Source: Vibrio penaeicida (GTDB lineage Bacteria > Pseudomonadota > Gammaproteobacteria > Enterobacterales > Vibrionaceae). From it: DNA of 64,000 bases. The notes beneath the pieces were generated by a model. It worked only from the letters and a program-made list of their open reading frames with translations. It was not told the origin of the DNA and ran no database searches. How positions within the stretch are numbered: position 1 is the stretch's first letter; every line of letters begins with the position of its first letter. The stretch lies in assembly GCF_019977755.1 (NCBI RefSeq), contig NZ_AP025145.1, positions 806,001-870,000 on the forward strand, read 5' to 3'. Below, one piece after another: positions 44,846-54,605 of the stretch. Made by a program: the position numbers and the translations under genes.

Positions 44846-46132
44846 TTACTTACTGCGATTGGAGTTGCTACAAGATATAAGCGCGCTTTGGATAATGTCG
44901 ATCGCTTCCTTTACTATTTCGCCCTCTACGGTGAGTGGAGGCAGCAAGCGAATCGCATTACCAAATTGACCACATGGCAACACGATCAAACCCTTATTTC
45001 GGCATTCGGCAATAAACGGTGCAACGTATTCTGGAGCAGGGGTTTCGCCGTTTACAAAATCAAAGGCAATCATAGCGCCAGCATGGCGAATATAAGCAAC
45101 GGGAATGTTGATGTGCGATTCCTTAATATGGCTTATTGCCTTGTGAATTCTCTGACCTATCGCTTGTGCCTTTTGGTTAAGGTTTTGGCTTTGAATTTCA
45201 TCCAAAACGGCGTGAGCGGCAGCGCATCCGACGGGGCTTCCACCGTATGTACCTCCTAGGCCACCCGGCGCTGGGCTGTCCATCAGTTCACGCTTTCCAA
45301 TGATTCCTGAAAGGGGATAGCCTCCGGCTAGTGCTTTCGCCACGGTGATCAAATCGGGCTGTACATCAAAATGCTCGCTAGCCAACGTTTTTCCGGTTCG
45401 ACCGAACCCCGTTTGCACTTCATCAAAGATCAAAACGATACCGTGTTCATCGCATAGGTTTCGCAATTTCGTCATCAATTCACAAGGTGCAGCGTAAAAA
45501 CCCCCTTCACCTTGAATAGGTTCGATAACAATGGCTGCAACGGAATCGGGGGAGATGTCCGTTTTGAAAACCTTTTCTAGCGACTTCATGGTGTAGCTTG
45601 TATCCATACCTTGATAAGGCACAGGGAAGGGGACGTGGAAAATGTCGGCAGGGAAGGGACCAAAGCCCTCTTTGTATGGTGCGATTTTTCCCGTCATGCC
45701 CATGGTTAGCATGGTTCTACCGTGAAAGCCGCCATGAAAAGCGATCACACCACGGCGCTTGGTGTAGTGGCGAGCGATCTTCACGGCGTTTTCCAGCGCT
45801 TCGGCACCCGTTGTCATTAACAGGGTTTTTGCATCATCAATGGGGGCTAACTCATTTAAGCGCTCGGCAAGGGAAATATACGTCTCATAGCCTGCAACCT
45901 GAAAAGCGGTGTGACTAAAGCGATCAATTTGGTCGATAACGGCTTGTGTGACAGCTTGGTTGCAATGCCCTGTATTGACAACGGCAATGCCAGCCGCAAA
46001 ATCGATAAAGCGTCGGTTTTCTACGTCCCAAATTTCAGCGTTTTGAGCGCGTTTCACAAACAAAGGGGTAGCCGAAGCCACGCCTCTGGGCACCGCCTTG
46101 TTTCGGCGATCCATCAGTGACTGATTATTCAT
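44846..46132 (-). CDS. gabT: 4-aminobutyrate aminotransferase
   Basis: A 428-residue class III PLP aminotransferase that moves the amino group of GABA to 2-oxoglutarate, giving succinate semialdehyde and glutamate. Seen: VIEPIQGEGG, FDEVQTGFGRTG (Asp237), and TVAKALAGGYPL with the PLP lysine Lys266. I place the start at ATG 46132; an upstream in-frame reading (46168) lies in gabD. It is the last gene of the operon, directly after gabD (19-bp gap). Close relatives act on other omega-amino acids (5-aminovalerate, for example), so the exact substrate is not certain. Confidence 0.92.
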   Translation of the reverse strand: MNNQSLMDRRNKAVPRGVASATPLFVKRAQNAEIWDVENRRFIDFAAGIAVVNTGHCNQAVTQAVIDQIDRFSHTAFQVAGYETYISLAERLNELAPIDDAKTLLMTTGAEALENAVKIARHYTKRRGVIAFHGGFHGRTMLTMGMTGKIAPYKEGFGPFPADIFHVPFPVPYQGMDTSYTMKSLEKVFKTDISPDSVAAIVIEPIQGEGGFYAAPCELMTKLRNLCDEHGIVLIFDEVQTGFGRTGKTLASEHFDVQPDLITVAKALAGGYPLSGIIGKRELMDSPAPGGLGGTYGGSPVGCAAAHAVLDEIQSQNLNQKAQAIGQRIHKAISHIKESHINIPVAYIRHAGAMIAFDFVNGETPAPEYVAPFIAECRNKGLIVLPCGQFGNAIRLLPPLTVEGEIVKEAIDIIQSALISCSNSNRSK

Positions 46133-46151
46133 TTGAGGTGTCCTGTCCTTT

Positions 46152-47594
46152 TTAAGAAAGCCCGCCAAAGCAGACGTATTTGGTTTCGAGATATTCTTCG
46201 ATGCCGGATCGCGATCCTTCTCGCCCTAATCCAGAGTGTTTGATGCCGCCAAACGGGGCAACTTCGTTGGAGATGATTCCTTCATTCACGCCCACCATGC
46301 CGTACTCCAGCGCTTCGCTAACGCGTAAGCAGCGATGAATATTGGTGGAATAGAAATACGCCGCCAAGCCATATTCGGTGTCGTTGGCCATTTCTATCGC
46401 TTGCTCTTCCGTTTCGAAACGAAAAATGGGGGCGACGGGACCAAACGTTTCTTCCGATGCGATTCGCATTGCAGGTGTGACATCGGAAATGACGGTTGGC
46501 TGATAAAACAAACCACCCAGAGAGTGGCCAGAGCCGCCGGTGAGCAATTGCGCACCTTGGCTCAACGCATCTCGGATATGAGCATCGACCTTGTCCATTG
46601 CTGGCTCACTAATCAAAGGACCGATCTGATGCTTAGGATTCATACCCGAACCCACTTTGAGCTTACTGACGGCTCTGGCGAATTTTTCAGAAAATTGTGC
46701 GTAGACACCGGATTGCACCAATATTCGATTGGTACATACGCACGTTTGACCCGCATTACGAAACTTGGAGGCAAGCGCACCTTCTACCGCTTCATCGAGA
46801 TCGGCATCGTCGAAGACAATGAAAGGCGCATTGCCACCCAGTTCCATGGAAACGCGTTTTACCGTATTAGCGCATTGTGCTAACAGCTTTTTGCCAACGT
46901 CTGTTGAACCAGTAAAAGACAGCTTTCGGATTGTTGGGCTGTTACACAACACGGCACCAAGTTCTGCCCCTTTGGCTGCGGTTACCACGTTGATGACCCC
47001 TTCTGGAATACCCGCTTGTTGTGACAACGAAGCCAGCGCGAGCGCTGAAAATGGCGTCGATTCCGCTGGCTTGACGATAGCGGTGCAACCTGCCGCTAAA
47101 GCGGGTGCCAGCTTGCGCGTGATCATCGCGACAGGAAAATTCCAAGGCGTTATGGCAGCACAGACACCAACGGGTTGCTTCAAGGTTTGTAGGCGACGGT
47201 CTGCTGATGTTGAGGGGATAACATCACCGTACGCGCGTTTCCCTTCTTCTGCGAACCATTGAATGAATGAAGCCCCGTAGGCCACTTCCCCAAGCGATTC
47301 CGATAACGGCTTCCCTGATTCTAAGGTGATCAGTTCCGCCAAATCGGCTTGATTTTCTAGAATCAATTGATGCCAATTCATCAAATATTCGGCTCGCTGC
47401 TTGGCAGTCAGTTTTCGCCAAGATTGCAGAGCGGTATTTGCGGCATCGATAGCTGAAACGACCTCTTTTCCCGACATATCAGGAACCGTACCGATTTCAT
47501 TGCCGTTCGCTGGGTCATAAACCGAGAAGCACTGGTCTGTTGCGCTTTCCACCCATTGACCATTCACAAAGGCGCGGTGTTGAAGTAACGTCAT
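46152..47594 (-). CDS. gabD: Succinate-semialdehyde dehydrogenase (NAD(P)+)
   Basis: A 480-residue aldehyde dehydrogenase. Catalytic residues are in place: Cys285 in AGQTCVCTNR, general base Glu251 in MELGGNAPF, and Asn152 in PWNFP. GabD oxidises succinate semialdehyde to succinate, following GabT. The ATG overlaps the pxpC stop by 4 bp. As with GabT, an adapted specificity for a longer semialdehyde cannot be excluded. Confidence 0.92.
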   Translation of the reverse strand: MTLLQHRAFVNGQWVESATDQCFSVYDPANGNEIGTVPDMSGKEVVSAIDAANTALQSWRKLTAKQRAEYLMNWHQLILENQADLAELITLESGKPLSESLGEVAYGASFIQWFAEEGKRAYGDVIPSTSADRRLQTLKQPVGVCAAITPWNFPVAMITRKLAPALAAGCTAIVKPAESTPFSALALASLSQQAGIPEGVINVVTAAKGAELGAVLCNSPTIRKLSFTGSTDVGKKLLAQCANTVKRVSMELGGNAPFIVFDDADLDEAVEGALASKFRNAGQTCVCTNRILVQSGVYAQFSEKFARAVSKLKVGSGMNPKHQIGPLISEPAMDKVDAHIRDALSQGAQLLTGGSGHSLGGLFYQPTVISDVTPAMRIASEETFGPVAPIFRFETEEQAIEMANDTEYGLAAYFYSTNIHRCLRVSEALEYGMVGVNEGIISNEVAPFGGIKHSGLGREGSRSGIEEYLETKYVCFGGLS

Positions 47595-48622
47595 TGGCTT
47601 ACTCCGCTTTGCTCTATGTGCTGTTTGGCTGCGTCGAGCAGCGCTTGATGATCACGTCTTGCACTCAGGGCATCTTCCATGCTCACCTCCACAAACTGAG
47701 TGGTGGCATTCGGCTGCATTTGACCAATCAAATCCATGTCTGTCGAAATGACGGTGCCAATCATGAAATAGCCACCTCCTGACACCGCGTCACGGTGCAA
47801 TACGATGGGCTCTTTCCCTGCCGGTACTTGAATGGAACCGTAGGGGTAACAACCGTCAACGATGTTGGAAGGATCCGATCCAGCGCCAAAAGGCTGGTCG
47901 CGTTCAATGAATTCAAGAGGTGTACCGTTTTTAAAGCGGTAGCCAATGCGATCCGCTTCGGGCGCGACTTGCCATTCTTCTGCAAAAAACTGTTTGCCAG
48001 ATGCTTCGGTAATGCGATGCCAGTACAATCCTGTCACCACTCGAAGAGCGGTGCTTGAGCTGTTTGAGTTGACCGCGTTACGACGTAACGCCGCTGGTAG
48101 ATGACGTCGGACAAAGGCGGAGTTTTCTTTGGTATTCGGTTGTTTAGAAACAGACAGATCATTAACAGGTAGGTTGTCACCTTCTTGAATGGGTCGACCT
48201 TCAAAGCCGCCAAGCGCACCGAGTGTGTAGGTCGAACGGCTACCCAATACTTCTGGCACATCAATACCACCACTAACTGCAATGTAAATTCTTGCGCCAG
48301 CGGTAAGGTGGCTAAACGTGAGGGTTTGACCCGCCTCGACGCGAAAGCTTGTCCAGTTTTCTTGTGCAACACCATCGACCATTGGTGTCATTTCTGCACC
48401 CGTCACGGCAACCGTGCAGCCTGTCGAAAATTCCAGTTTGGGTCCCATAAACACCGCTTCCAACACAGCTGCGTTTTCATCGTTTCCGACCAGCCAATTC
48501 GCGCATCGGCACGCAAATCTATCCATGGCACCTGAAACCGGAATACCCAAATGAAAATACCCCTTACGACCAAGATCTTGCACTGCTGTCGCTAAACCAG
48601 GGTGAATAACCTTAATGCTCAT
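47591..48622 (-). CDS. pxpC: 5-oxoprolinase subunit C / biotin-dependent carboxyltransferase-family protein
   Basis: A 343-residue KipA/AHS2-type protein (PxpC). The N-terminus VIHPGLATAVQDLGRKGY and the IPVSGAMDRFA motif are typical, as are GASYTLGALGG-like phrases further on. The family is homologous to one half of the carboxyltransferase region of urea carboxylase. In E. coli PxpABC hydrolyses 5-oxoproline with ATP. It overlaps pxpB by 11 bp and gabD by 4 bp. Confidence 0.9.
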   Translation of the reverse strand: MSIKVIHPGLATAVQDLGRKGYFHLGIPVSGAMDRFACRCANWLVGNDENAAVLEAVFMGPKLEFSTGCTVAVTGAEMTPMVDGVAQENWTSFRVEAGQTLTFSHLTAGARIYIAVSGGIDVPEVLGSRSTYTLGALGGFEGRPIQEGDNLPVNDLSVSKQPNTKENSAFVRRHLPAALRRNAVNSNSSSTALRVVTGLYWHRITEASGKQFFAEEWQVAPEADRIGYRFKNGTPLEFIERDQPFGAGSDPSNIVDGCYPYGSIQVPAGKEPIVLHRDAVSGGGYFMIGTVISTDMDLIGQMQPNATTQFVEVSMEDALSARRDHQALLDAAKQHIEQSGVSQ

Positions 48623-49487
48623 ACAGTGCCTCCTTTAATTTGGTGTTGTAGCTGCCCATGTTTGCTTCAAATTCAGACAAAGAGAATTGAACTGGTTTAA
48701 TTACAGGCTGATAGGTGCCCGCTTCTACCTGCTCCACTATTTGGTGATATTCCGCCTCATTGATGGCACGAAACTTAACAATGTCTCCCGGCTGGAAGAA
48801 GACGAGAAAGTCTTTAAGGTGAGCCACGCTCTGGCTTGGGTCGTAGATGGGCATGGGCGTCACTCCAAACATTTGGTATCCACCCGCGCCGCGCACCGAA
48901 TAAATGCACGAGAAACATCCGCCGTATCCAACAGTGAGTTTTGGGGTATCGGTTCTTGGGCGAACGTATTTCGGGACTTGGATTTGCTTTTCTTGCTCCA
49001 CCATTTGAAACATGAAAGGCAGCCCTGAAACGAACCCCACCATGGTTACCATCCAAGGGGAATTTGCGTGCGCTTCAATAAACGCATCAATCGAATCGTA
49101 GCCGTTGATTCTCGCGGCGTAAGAAAGATCGGTGCCTTCCGGATCTTGGTGCCTTTCCCTAAATCGCATCAGTGTTTCGTGTGTCCATGGATCTTGGTAA
49201 TACACAGGCACTTCAACGATACGGGTGTCTATTTTCGCTTCGTTTTCTGCCATAGACGCTTCAAGGTCTTGTATGGTTTTCAGCATGTCTGAAGGGGCAC
49301 AAATGTCAGGGTTGTATTTCACCTGAAAAGACGCATTTGCAGGGCAGATTTCTTCTACCCCCTGAATGTTGGCTTGTCGGATAGCTTGCGTCATCGACAA
49401 GCTTTTGAAAAAGGCAGCAAGTGACATCTCTTCGCTAACCTCTACAAATATGTGTTCGTCTCCGCCATAGGAGTAGCGTGTTTTCAT
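48612..49487 (-). CDS. pxpB: 5-oxoprolinase subunit B / KipI-family protein
   Basis: A 291-residue KipI/AHS1-type protein (PxpB). Conserved features are FVSGLPFM (GFVSGLPFMFQ), VPKYVRPRTDTPKLTVGYGG and the IYSVRGAGGYQ segment. Together with PxpC it matches the carboxyltransferase half of urea carboxylase. It starts 9 bp after the biotin carboxylase gene and overlaps pxpC. It is longer than E. coli PxpB because of an N-terminal region typical of the carboxylase-associated form. Confidence 0.9.
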   Translation of the reverse strand: MKTRYSYGGDEHIFVEVSEEMSLAAFFKSLSMTQAIRQANIQGVEEICPANASFQVKYNPDICAPSDMLKTIQDLEASMAENEAKIDTRIVEVPVYYQDPWTHETLMRFRERHQDPEGTDLSYAARINGYDSIDAFIEAHANSPWMVTMVGFVSGLPFMFQMVEQEKQIQVPKYVRPRTDTPKLTVGYGGCFSCIYSVRGAGGYQMFGVTPMPIYDPSQSVAHLKDFLVFFQPGDIVKFRAINEAEYHQIVEQVEAGTYQPVIKPVQFSLSEFEANMGSYNTKLKEALYEH

Positions 49488-49496
49488 CGTCGTTCC

Positions 49497-50888
49497 TTAA
49501 GATGCTTGAGAGTAGGAGCTGTCCTTGCTCGTATCAGACTCGGATTCATTCTCTAACCACCGTTCTAGCCATGCAGTGTTGAACTGTCCAGTGAGTAAAT
49601 CGTTGTCTTTGCATAATTTTTGAAATAGAGGCTGGGTGGTTTTTACGCCAGTCACTTCCAATTCGTCGAGGGCTCTTGCCATGCGTTTAATGGCGTTTTC
49701 TCGGGTGCTATCCCATACAATAAGCTTTCCTAACAGCGAATCGTAGTAAGGGGGAATGGCAAATCCGGAGTAGATTAACCCGTCAAATCGAACCCCAGAT
49801 CCCATCGGGGGAGTAAATTGGCTGATGATGCCGGGGAAGGGCAGGAACCCATTAAACGGGTCTTCTGCATTTAAGCGGATCTCAATCGCATGACCACGCA
49901 TTTCAATATCAGATTGCTGGAGCGCCAGCGGCTTGCCGGAGGCAATCAGAATCATCTCGCGAATCAAATCGACGCCAGTAATGCATTCTGTAATGGGGTG
50001 CTCTACCTGTATGCGTGTATTCATTTCGATAAAGTAGAAGGCTTCCGTTTCGTCGTCATAGAGGTATTCAATAGTGCCTGCACCCTGATAGTTAACGCTC
50101 TCTGCTAACGCCACCGCGGACTGACACATGGCTTCTCTAACGGAGCTTGGGAGAACAAAACAAGGTGCCTCTTCCCATACTTTCTGGCGTCGGCGTTGCA
50201 GCGAACATTCACGCTCAAATAGATGAATCGCTTTGGTTCCATCTGCGAGGATTTGAACCTCAACATGCCGAGCTTGATGAATGAACTTTTCTAAGTACAA
50301 GGTGCCATCACCAAACGCCGATTGTGCTTCTGCAGAGGCTTGATGATATTGCTCTAGGAAGTCAGCGGCTTGTTCAATCACTCGAATTCCTCGACCACCG
50401 CCACCGGCTGATGCTTTGATCATGACAGGAAACCCAATTTCTTTGGCGCGCTGCAGTGCAGCGTCTGGATTGATGGAGGGAGCACTGCCGGGAACGACAG
50501 GCACACCCGCGGCCATAGCGGTTTCGCGAGCAACGGCTTTATCTGCCATTTTTCGCATGGTGTCGCCATCAGGGCCGATAAAGCGCAATCCGGCTGCGCG
50601 TACTTGATCTGAAAACTCAGCGTTTTCTGATAGGAATCCGTAGCCTGGGTGAATCGCGTCCGCGTTGGAATCTAAGGCGGCTTTGATGACTTTATCGCCA
50701 TTCAGGTAGCTTTGATTTGCCATAGGCTGACCAATACAAATGGCTTCATCTGCCAATTTAACCGCCAGTGATTCGCTGTCGGCGTCGCTGTAAACTTGAA
50801 TGGTGCGGAGCCCCATTTCTTTGGCTGCACGGATGATCCGCACCGCTATTTCACCGCGATTTGCGATAAGAATAGATTTGATACTCAT
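49497..50888 (-). CDS. Biotin carboxylase (AccC-like) of the lactam operon
   Basis: A 463-residue ATP-grasp biotin carboxylase. Seen: LIANRGEIAVRIIRA at the N-terminus, HPGYGFLSENAEF, the ATP-grasp glycine loop KASAGGGGRGI, and EMNTRIQVEHPITE. It carboxylates the biotin of a carrier protein with ATP and bicarbonate. The genomic setting (between a small biotin carrier and pxpB/pxpC) shows it is a dedicated paralogue and not the fatty-acid-synthesis AccC. The SD lies in AAGGAATTG before ATG 50888. Confidence 0.93.
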   Translation of the reverse strand: MSIKSILIANRGEIAVRIIRAAKEMGLRTIQVYSDADSESLAVKLADEAICIGQPMANQSYLNGDKVIKAALDSNADAIHPGYGFLSENAEFSDQVRAAGLRFIGPDGDTMRKMADKAVARETAMAAGVPVVPGSAPSINPDAALQRAKEIGFPVMIKASAGGGGRGIRVIEQAADFLEQYHQASAEAQSAFGDGTLYLEKFIHQARHVEVQILADGTKAIHLFERECSLQRRRQKVWEEAPCFVLPSSVREAMCQSAVALAESVNYQGAGTIEYLYDDETEAFYFIEMNTRIQVEHPITECITGVDLIREMILIASGKPLALQQSDIEMRGHAIEIRLNAEDPFNGFLPFPGIISQFTPPMGSGVRFDGLIYSGFAIPPYYDSLLGKLIVWDSTRENAIKRMARALDELEVTGVKTTQPLFQKLCKDNDLLTGQFNTAWLERWLENESESDTSKDSSYSQAS

Positions 50889-50915
50889 AACAATTCCTTG
50901 TGTACATTCAGTGCG

Positions 50916-51155
50916 TTATTTAAGCCGGACGATAGGTTGACCAGCGTTAACGGGTGTTTCGTTATCCAGCAAAAAGTCATCAATAACACCTGACACTTCT
51001 GCTTTGATTTCGTGAAAGGATTTCATCACCTCAACTAAGCCGATGACATCACCAGGCGATAGGGTGTCTCCCGCTTGTTTGTAAAAAGGCTGTTCGGGGG
51101 CCGATGAACGGTAGAACACGCCCGGTAGTGGGCAGATGATTTCTTTGTCTGACAT
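50916..51155 (-). CDS. Small biotin carboxyl carrier protein
   Basis: A 79-residue biotinyl domain with no N-terminal extension. The biotinylation motif is EVMKS, with Lys45 as the biotin site; PLPGVFYR at the start and GDVIGLVEVMKSFHEI in the middle fit the fold. It is the carrier partner of the adjacent biotin carboxylase. It follows pxpA by 3 bp and precedes the carboxylase by 27 bp. Confidence 0.92.
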   Translation of the reverse strand: MSDKEIICPLPGVFYRSSAPEQPFYKQAGDTLSPGDVIGLVEVMKSFHEIKAEVSGVIDDFLLDNETPVNAGQPIVRLK

Positions 51156-51158
51156 GGT

Positions 51159-51947
51159 TCACTCCTTGAAGATTGACGTTCCATCAGTGGATAATTCTTT
51201 TTGGCTTTTTAAGGTTCGTTCTCGTGAAGGCAGGTGTTGCTGTAGTGTTTTGTTGACTGCCTTGGCGATGTCCAGTGCGTTTGGGGTGTCTGAATGTACA
51301 CAAACGGTTTGGGCAACCACGGGGATCTCATCTCCATTCGTAGCTATTACCGCACCTTGCTCTACAGCTTTTTTTACTCGTGTTGCCGCATAGTTCGGAT
51401 CGGTTGCTTCGTGAGTTTGAGTGATCACCAAGTGCCCATGTTGATCATAGTCTAGGTCGGTGAAAAACTCGGCGACGAAGCCCACACCCTTGCTTTTGTA
51501 TACTTTCTCGTGGCAAGTACCGGTTAAACCGAATACGGGTACTTGGTAATGCAACGCGATATTGGCGATGGTTTCTGCGATTTCTGGATCGGATGCGGCC
51601 ATGCCATACAAAACCCCATGTGGCTTTAAGTGGTTAAGTGGCATACCCAACATATCCAGAAAGCCTTTCAGAGCGCCAATCTGATAAACGATCATGTTGT
51701 GCAGCTCGGCTTGGCTTAGGTGCATTTTTCTGCGGCCAAACCCCTGTAGATCGGGCAGTGAAAAGTGCGCGCCCACCTTTACGCCATAACGTTTGGCAAG
51801 CTCTACGGTGTGCTTCATGTGGTTTGGGTCTGACGCGTGGAAGCCACAAGCAACGTTGGCTTCGGTGATGTAGGGCATAAGCGCTTCATCATCACCTAGC
51901 TTGTAAATGCCAAACCCTTCTCCCATATCGCTGTTTATGTTGATCAT
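51159..51947 (-). CDS. pxpA: 5-oxoprolinase subunit A (LamB/YcsF family)
   Basis: A 262-residue LamB/YcsF protein, with the family's INSDMGEGFG at the N-terminus, EANVACGFHASDP, VGAHFSLPDLQGFGRR, and LKPHGVLYG; His and Asp residues suggest a metal or lactam site. PxpA is the lactam-opening partner of PxpBC. It lies 29 bp after the permease and 3 bp before the biotin carrier gene. Confidence 0.93.
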   Translation of the reverse strand: MININSDMGEGFGIYKLGDDEALMPYITEANVACGFHASDPNHMKHTVELAKRYGVKVGAHFSLPDLQGFGRRKMHLSQAELHNMIVYQIGALKGFLDMLGMPLNHLKPHGVLYGMAASDPEIAETIANIALHYQVPVFGLTGTCHEKVYKSKGVGFVAEFFTDLDYDQHGHLVITQTHEATDPNYAATRVKKAVEQGAVIATNGDEIPVVAQTVCVHSDTPNALDIAKAVNKTLQQHLPSRERTLKSQKELSTDGTSIFKE

Positions 51948-51976
51948 ATTGGTACCTGTTTATGATGTTGAAGAGG

Positions 51977-53065
51977 TTAGTGCGCGCCCAAGCTGGCTCG
52001 CATACGAATACGGATTTGGTCGACAATGACCGCGAAAATGAGTAACGCACCAATCACGACGGTTTGTAAGTAAGATTCGACGCGCGTTAAGTTCATGCCG
52101 TTTTGAACCAAGCTAATGAAGATGGCTCCTAGAACAACATGTTCGACACGCCCAACGCCGCCTCGAAGGCTGACGCCAGCAATCACACAGGCAGCGATAG
52201 ACTCCAATGGCATGGCTGCCCCAATATTGGCTTCGCCTGTATCTAGCCTTGCGGTAATTAACATGCCTGCCAATGCCGCAAATAGGGCGCACAATAGGTA
52301 AGCCATCATCAAGGTTTTGTGGGTGTTGATACCAGAAAGCTGCGCTGCGTGAATGTTGCCACCGACGGCGTAGAAGTAGCGCCCCAGACGGGTTCGATTC
52401 ACCACAATGACGGCAGCAATGGTCATGATGAATGCCGCTAAAATTGGCGTAGGGATACCTAAAATGCTACCAAACCCGAAGGTGTTACCAAATTCAACGG
52501 GCATACCGTAAACAGGAGATCCTCCCGTCATATAAAGGGCGACACCAAAGCCAACAGAGGAGATACCCAGTGTCATCACAAAAGGGGAAACTTGAAAGTG
52601 TGCCACGCCTACACCGTTGATAAACCCGACGACCAAACCAACCCCGACGCCCGCAAGAACACCAAGCAAGATGGCTAGATAAATGGCTTCAGGAAAAGAG
52701 GCATACACCGCCGCCATGGTGGTGGCACCCACCACAGAAGAAAGGGCGATAATGGTGCCCACCGATAAATCGAAACCCGCTGTCAGCAAGACGAACATTT
52801 GCCCAATTGCCACCATAATGAGGTAAGAGGATTGGCGTAAAAGGTTGAGTAAGTTCCGTGCGGTCAGGAAGTTGTCCGATGTCGTCGCAAATATGGTGAC
52901 TGCAATCACCATTAATATGGGTAATACCCCAATCTTGACAAATAGGCGTTTCATCCAGTTCATTGCATTTCCTTTTGATGGCGAACCCGCTGCTTTGGAA
53001 ACACTAGCTTTCGAACTTGTAAGGTCAGAAGCTGCGTGACTGGTCTTGATAGGTTCACTGTTCAT
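51977..53065 (-). CDS. Sugar-type ABC transporter permease
   Basis: About 362 residues of the RbsC-like permease family (BPD_transp_2), with eight or more hydrophobic segments and the family phrase LLTAGFDLSVGTIIALSSV. An unusual 35-residue hydrophilic Ser/Ala/Lys-rich N-terminus precedes the first membrane helix. Start at ATG 53065 (GAGG nine bases upstream) or ATG 53080. It overlaps the ATPase gene end. Family members usually carry sugars or sugar-like compounds. Confidence 0.92.
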   Translation of the reverse strand: MNSEPIKTSHAASDLTSSKASVSKAAGSPSKGNAMNWMKRLFVKIGVLPILMVIAVTIFATTSDNFLTARNLLNLLRQSSYLIMVAIGQMFVLLTAGFDLSVGTIIALSSVVGATTMAAVYASFPEAIYLAILLGVLAGVGVGLVVGFINGVGVAHFQVSPFVMTLGISSVGFGVALYMTGGSPVYGMPVEFGNTFGFGSILGIPTPILAAFIMTIAAVIVVNRTRLGRYFYAVGGNIHAAQLSGINTHKTLMMAYLLCALFAALAGMLITARLDTGEANIGAAMPLESIAACVIAGVSLRGGVGRVEHVVLGAIFISLVQNGMNLTRVESYLQTVVIGALLIFAVIVDQIRIRMRASLGAH

Positions 53066-54605
53066 TGTTGAGTGCCTCATTTTGGGATTCCATGGATTCC
53101 ATGGATTCGAAGAAGTGAGCGAGTGCGTTGGGTTCGGTTATGTCATCACCCTGAAGATGCGCTTCGATTCGTCCGTGTCGCATGATGTATAAACGATGGG
53201 AAAGGTTGACGACTTCCGGTAGATCAGAAGAAATGATCACCACCGCTGCGCCTTGCTCACATAAGCTAGCGATGAAGCGATAGATCTCTGCTCGTGTGCC
53301 AACATCTACCCCGACAGTGGGCTCATCAAAGACATACAAAGACACATCGCGAGTGAGGCATTTGGCCAACAACACTTTTTGCTGATTCCCTCCACTAAAC
53401 TGACCAACATCGCGCTCGGTTTGCATTGGGTAGAGCTTTAATTTGTCAGCCAGCTTTGAGGTTTGCCGGCGTTCATGGTTAAGGCTTAATGCACCCGTCG
53501 CACCGGAATAAGAGGGGGTGTTAATCGCCGCCAAGCTGATATTTTCTCGGCAACTTCGAATCATCACCAAACCTTCGGCTTTTCTGTCTCGGGAATTGTA
53601 AAAGAATCCCCGATCCAACATTTCACGAGTCGATAAGCTAGTGACATTCTCACCATGAAAAATCACCTTGCCAGATTGAATGGGTTCTAACCCAAAACAC
53701 GCTCTTAGCGCTTCCGATTTCCCGCAACCAACCAGCCCAGCAAAGCCGATTATTTCTCCTTCTCTTGCATAGAAAGAAAGGTCTTGTATGGCATTATCTC
53801 GGCTTGATAAGTTCTGTACTTCCAATACGGTACTTTGGGGAGTGAAGGGGATTTCAGGGTAAACTTGATCCATCACGCGCCCCGTCATCATGGTGATCAG
53901 CTCTTTTTCATCAACCTGTTCACAAGCCTTAGTACCGATGTAACGCCCATCTCTTAAAACGGTGATGCGATCGGCGATGCGGCGTATTTCCGCCATGCGA
54001 TGCGAAATGTAAATAATGCCGACACCTTGTTGCTTGATCTGCTCTACCAGCTTAAAAAGCTGCTCGGTTTCTTGATGAGTAAGAGACGCGGTGGGCTCAT
54101 CGAGAATAAGCACCGCCAGTTCCCCTCGCAGCGCTTTGGCAATCTCGACCATTTGCTTTTCTGCTCGAGACAGCTCACCGACGCTCAAATCGGGGTTGAG
54201 CTGAAACCCCATGGTGTCGAGCAATTCTTGCGCTTTGTATTGCAAAGTTTGGTTATCGAGCATGCCCGACTTCATAGGTTCTTCACCGAGAAAAAGGTTC
54301 TGTGCCACCGTCAGGGTGTCAACCAATGAGAATTCTTGGAAAACAGCGCTTATCCCTTTTTGACGAGCATCGAACACATTTTTGAAATGCACGTCTTCGT
54401 TGTGGAATCGCATTTCGCCAGCCGTGCGTTGGTTTGCTCCTGAAATAATGGAAATCAGCGTGGATTTGCCTGCTCCGTTTTCGCCAAACAATACGTGCAC
54501 TTCACCAGCTTCTAATGTGAAGTCCACATCGTCGAGTGCCTTAACACCGGGATACTGTTTGTGTATCCCGTGCATTGAGAGGATTGGGTTTGAACCGACC
54601 ATCAT
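53055..54605 (-). CDS. Sugar-type ABC transporter ATPase (two fused domains)
   Basis: A 516-residue RbsA/MglA-like protein with tandem ABC domains. Domain 1: Walker A GENGAGKS, signature LSRAEKQM, Walker B LILDEPTAS. Domain 2: GLVGCGKSEAL in place of a normal Walker A, then FSGGNQQKV and FDEPTVGVDVG; this asymmetry is normal for the family. The ATG at 54605 overlaps the binding-protein stop (ATGA). Confidence 0.93.
   Translation of the reverse strand: MMVGSNPILSMHGIHKQYPGVKALDDVDFTLEAGEVHVLFGENGAGKSTLISIISGANQRTAGEMRFHNEDVHFKNVFDARQKGISAVFQEFSLVDTLTVAQNLFLGEEPMKSGMLDNQTLQYKAQELLDTMGFQLNPDLSVGELSRAEKQMVEIAKALRGELAVLILDEPTASLTHQETEQLFKLVEQIKQQGVGIIYISHRMAEIRRIADRITVLRDGRYIGTKACEQVDEKELITMMTGRVMDQVYPEIPFTPQSTVLEVQNLSSRDNAIQDLSFYAREGEIIGFAGLVGCGKSEALRACFGLEPIQSGKVIFHGENVTSLSTREMLDRGFFYNSRDRKAEGLVMIRSCRENISLAAINTPSYSGATGALSLNHERRQTSKLADKLKLYPMQTERDVGQFSGGNQQKVLLAKCLTRDVSLYVFDEPTVGVDVGTRAEIYRFIASLCEQGAAVVIISSDLPEVVNLSHRLYIMRHGRIEAHLQGDDITEPNALAHFFESMESMESQNEALNNEQ

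Noticed and set aside
44747..45259. 170-codon plus-strand frame antisense to gabT
   Set aside because: It lies opposite a well-supported gabT and its terminator; shadow frame.
46335..47262. Long plus-strand frames opposite gabD
   Set aside because: Shadows of gabD, whose catalytic residues are all intact.
53085..53110. Tandem ATGGATTCC repeat at the end of the ABC ATPase gene
   Set aside because: A coding direct repeat giving MESMES in the protein; likely slippage, no further meaning supported.
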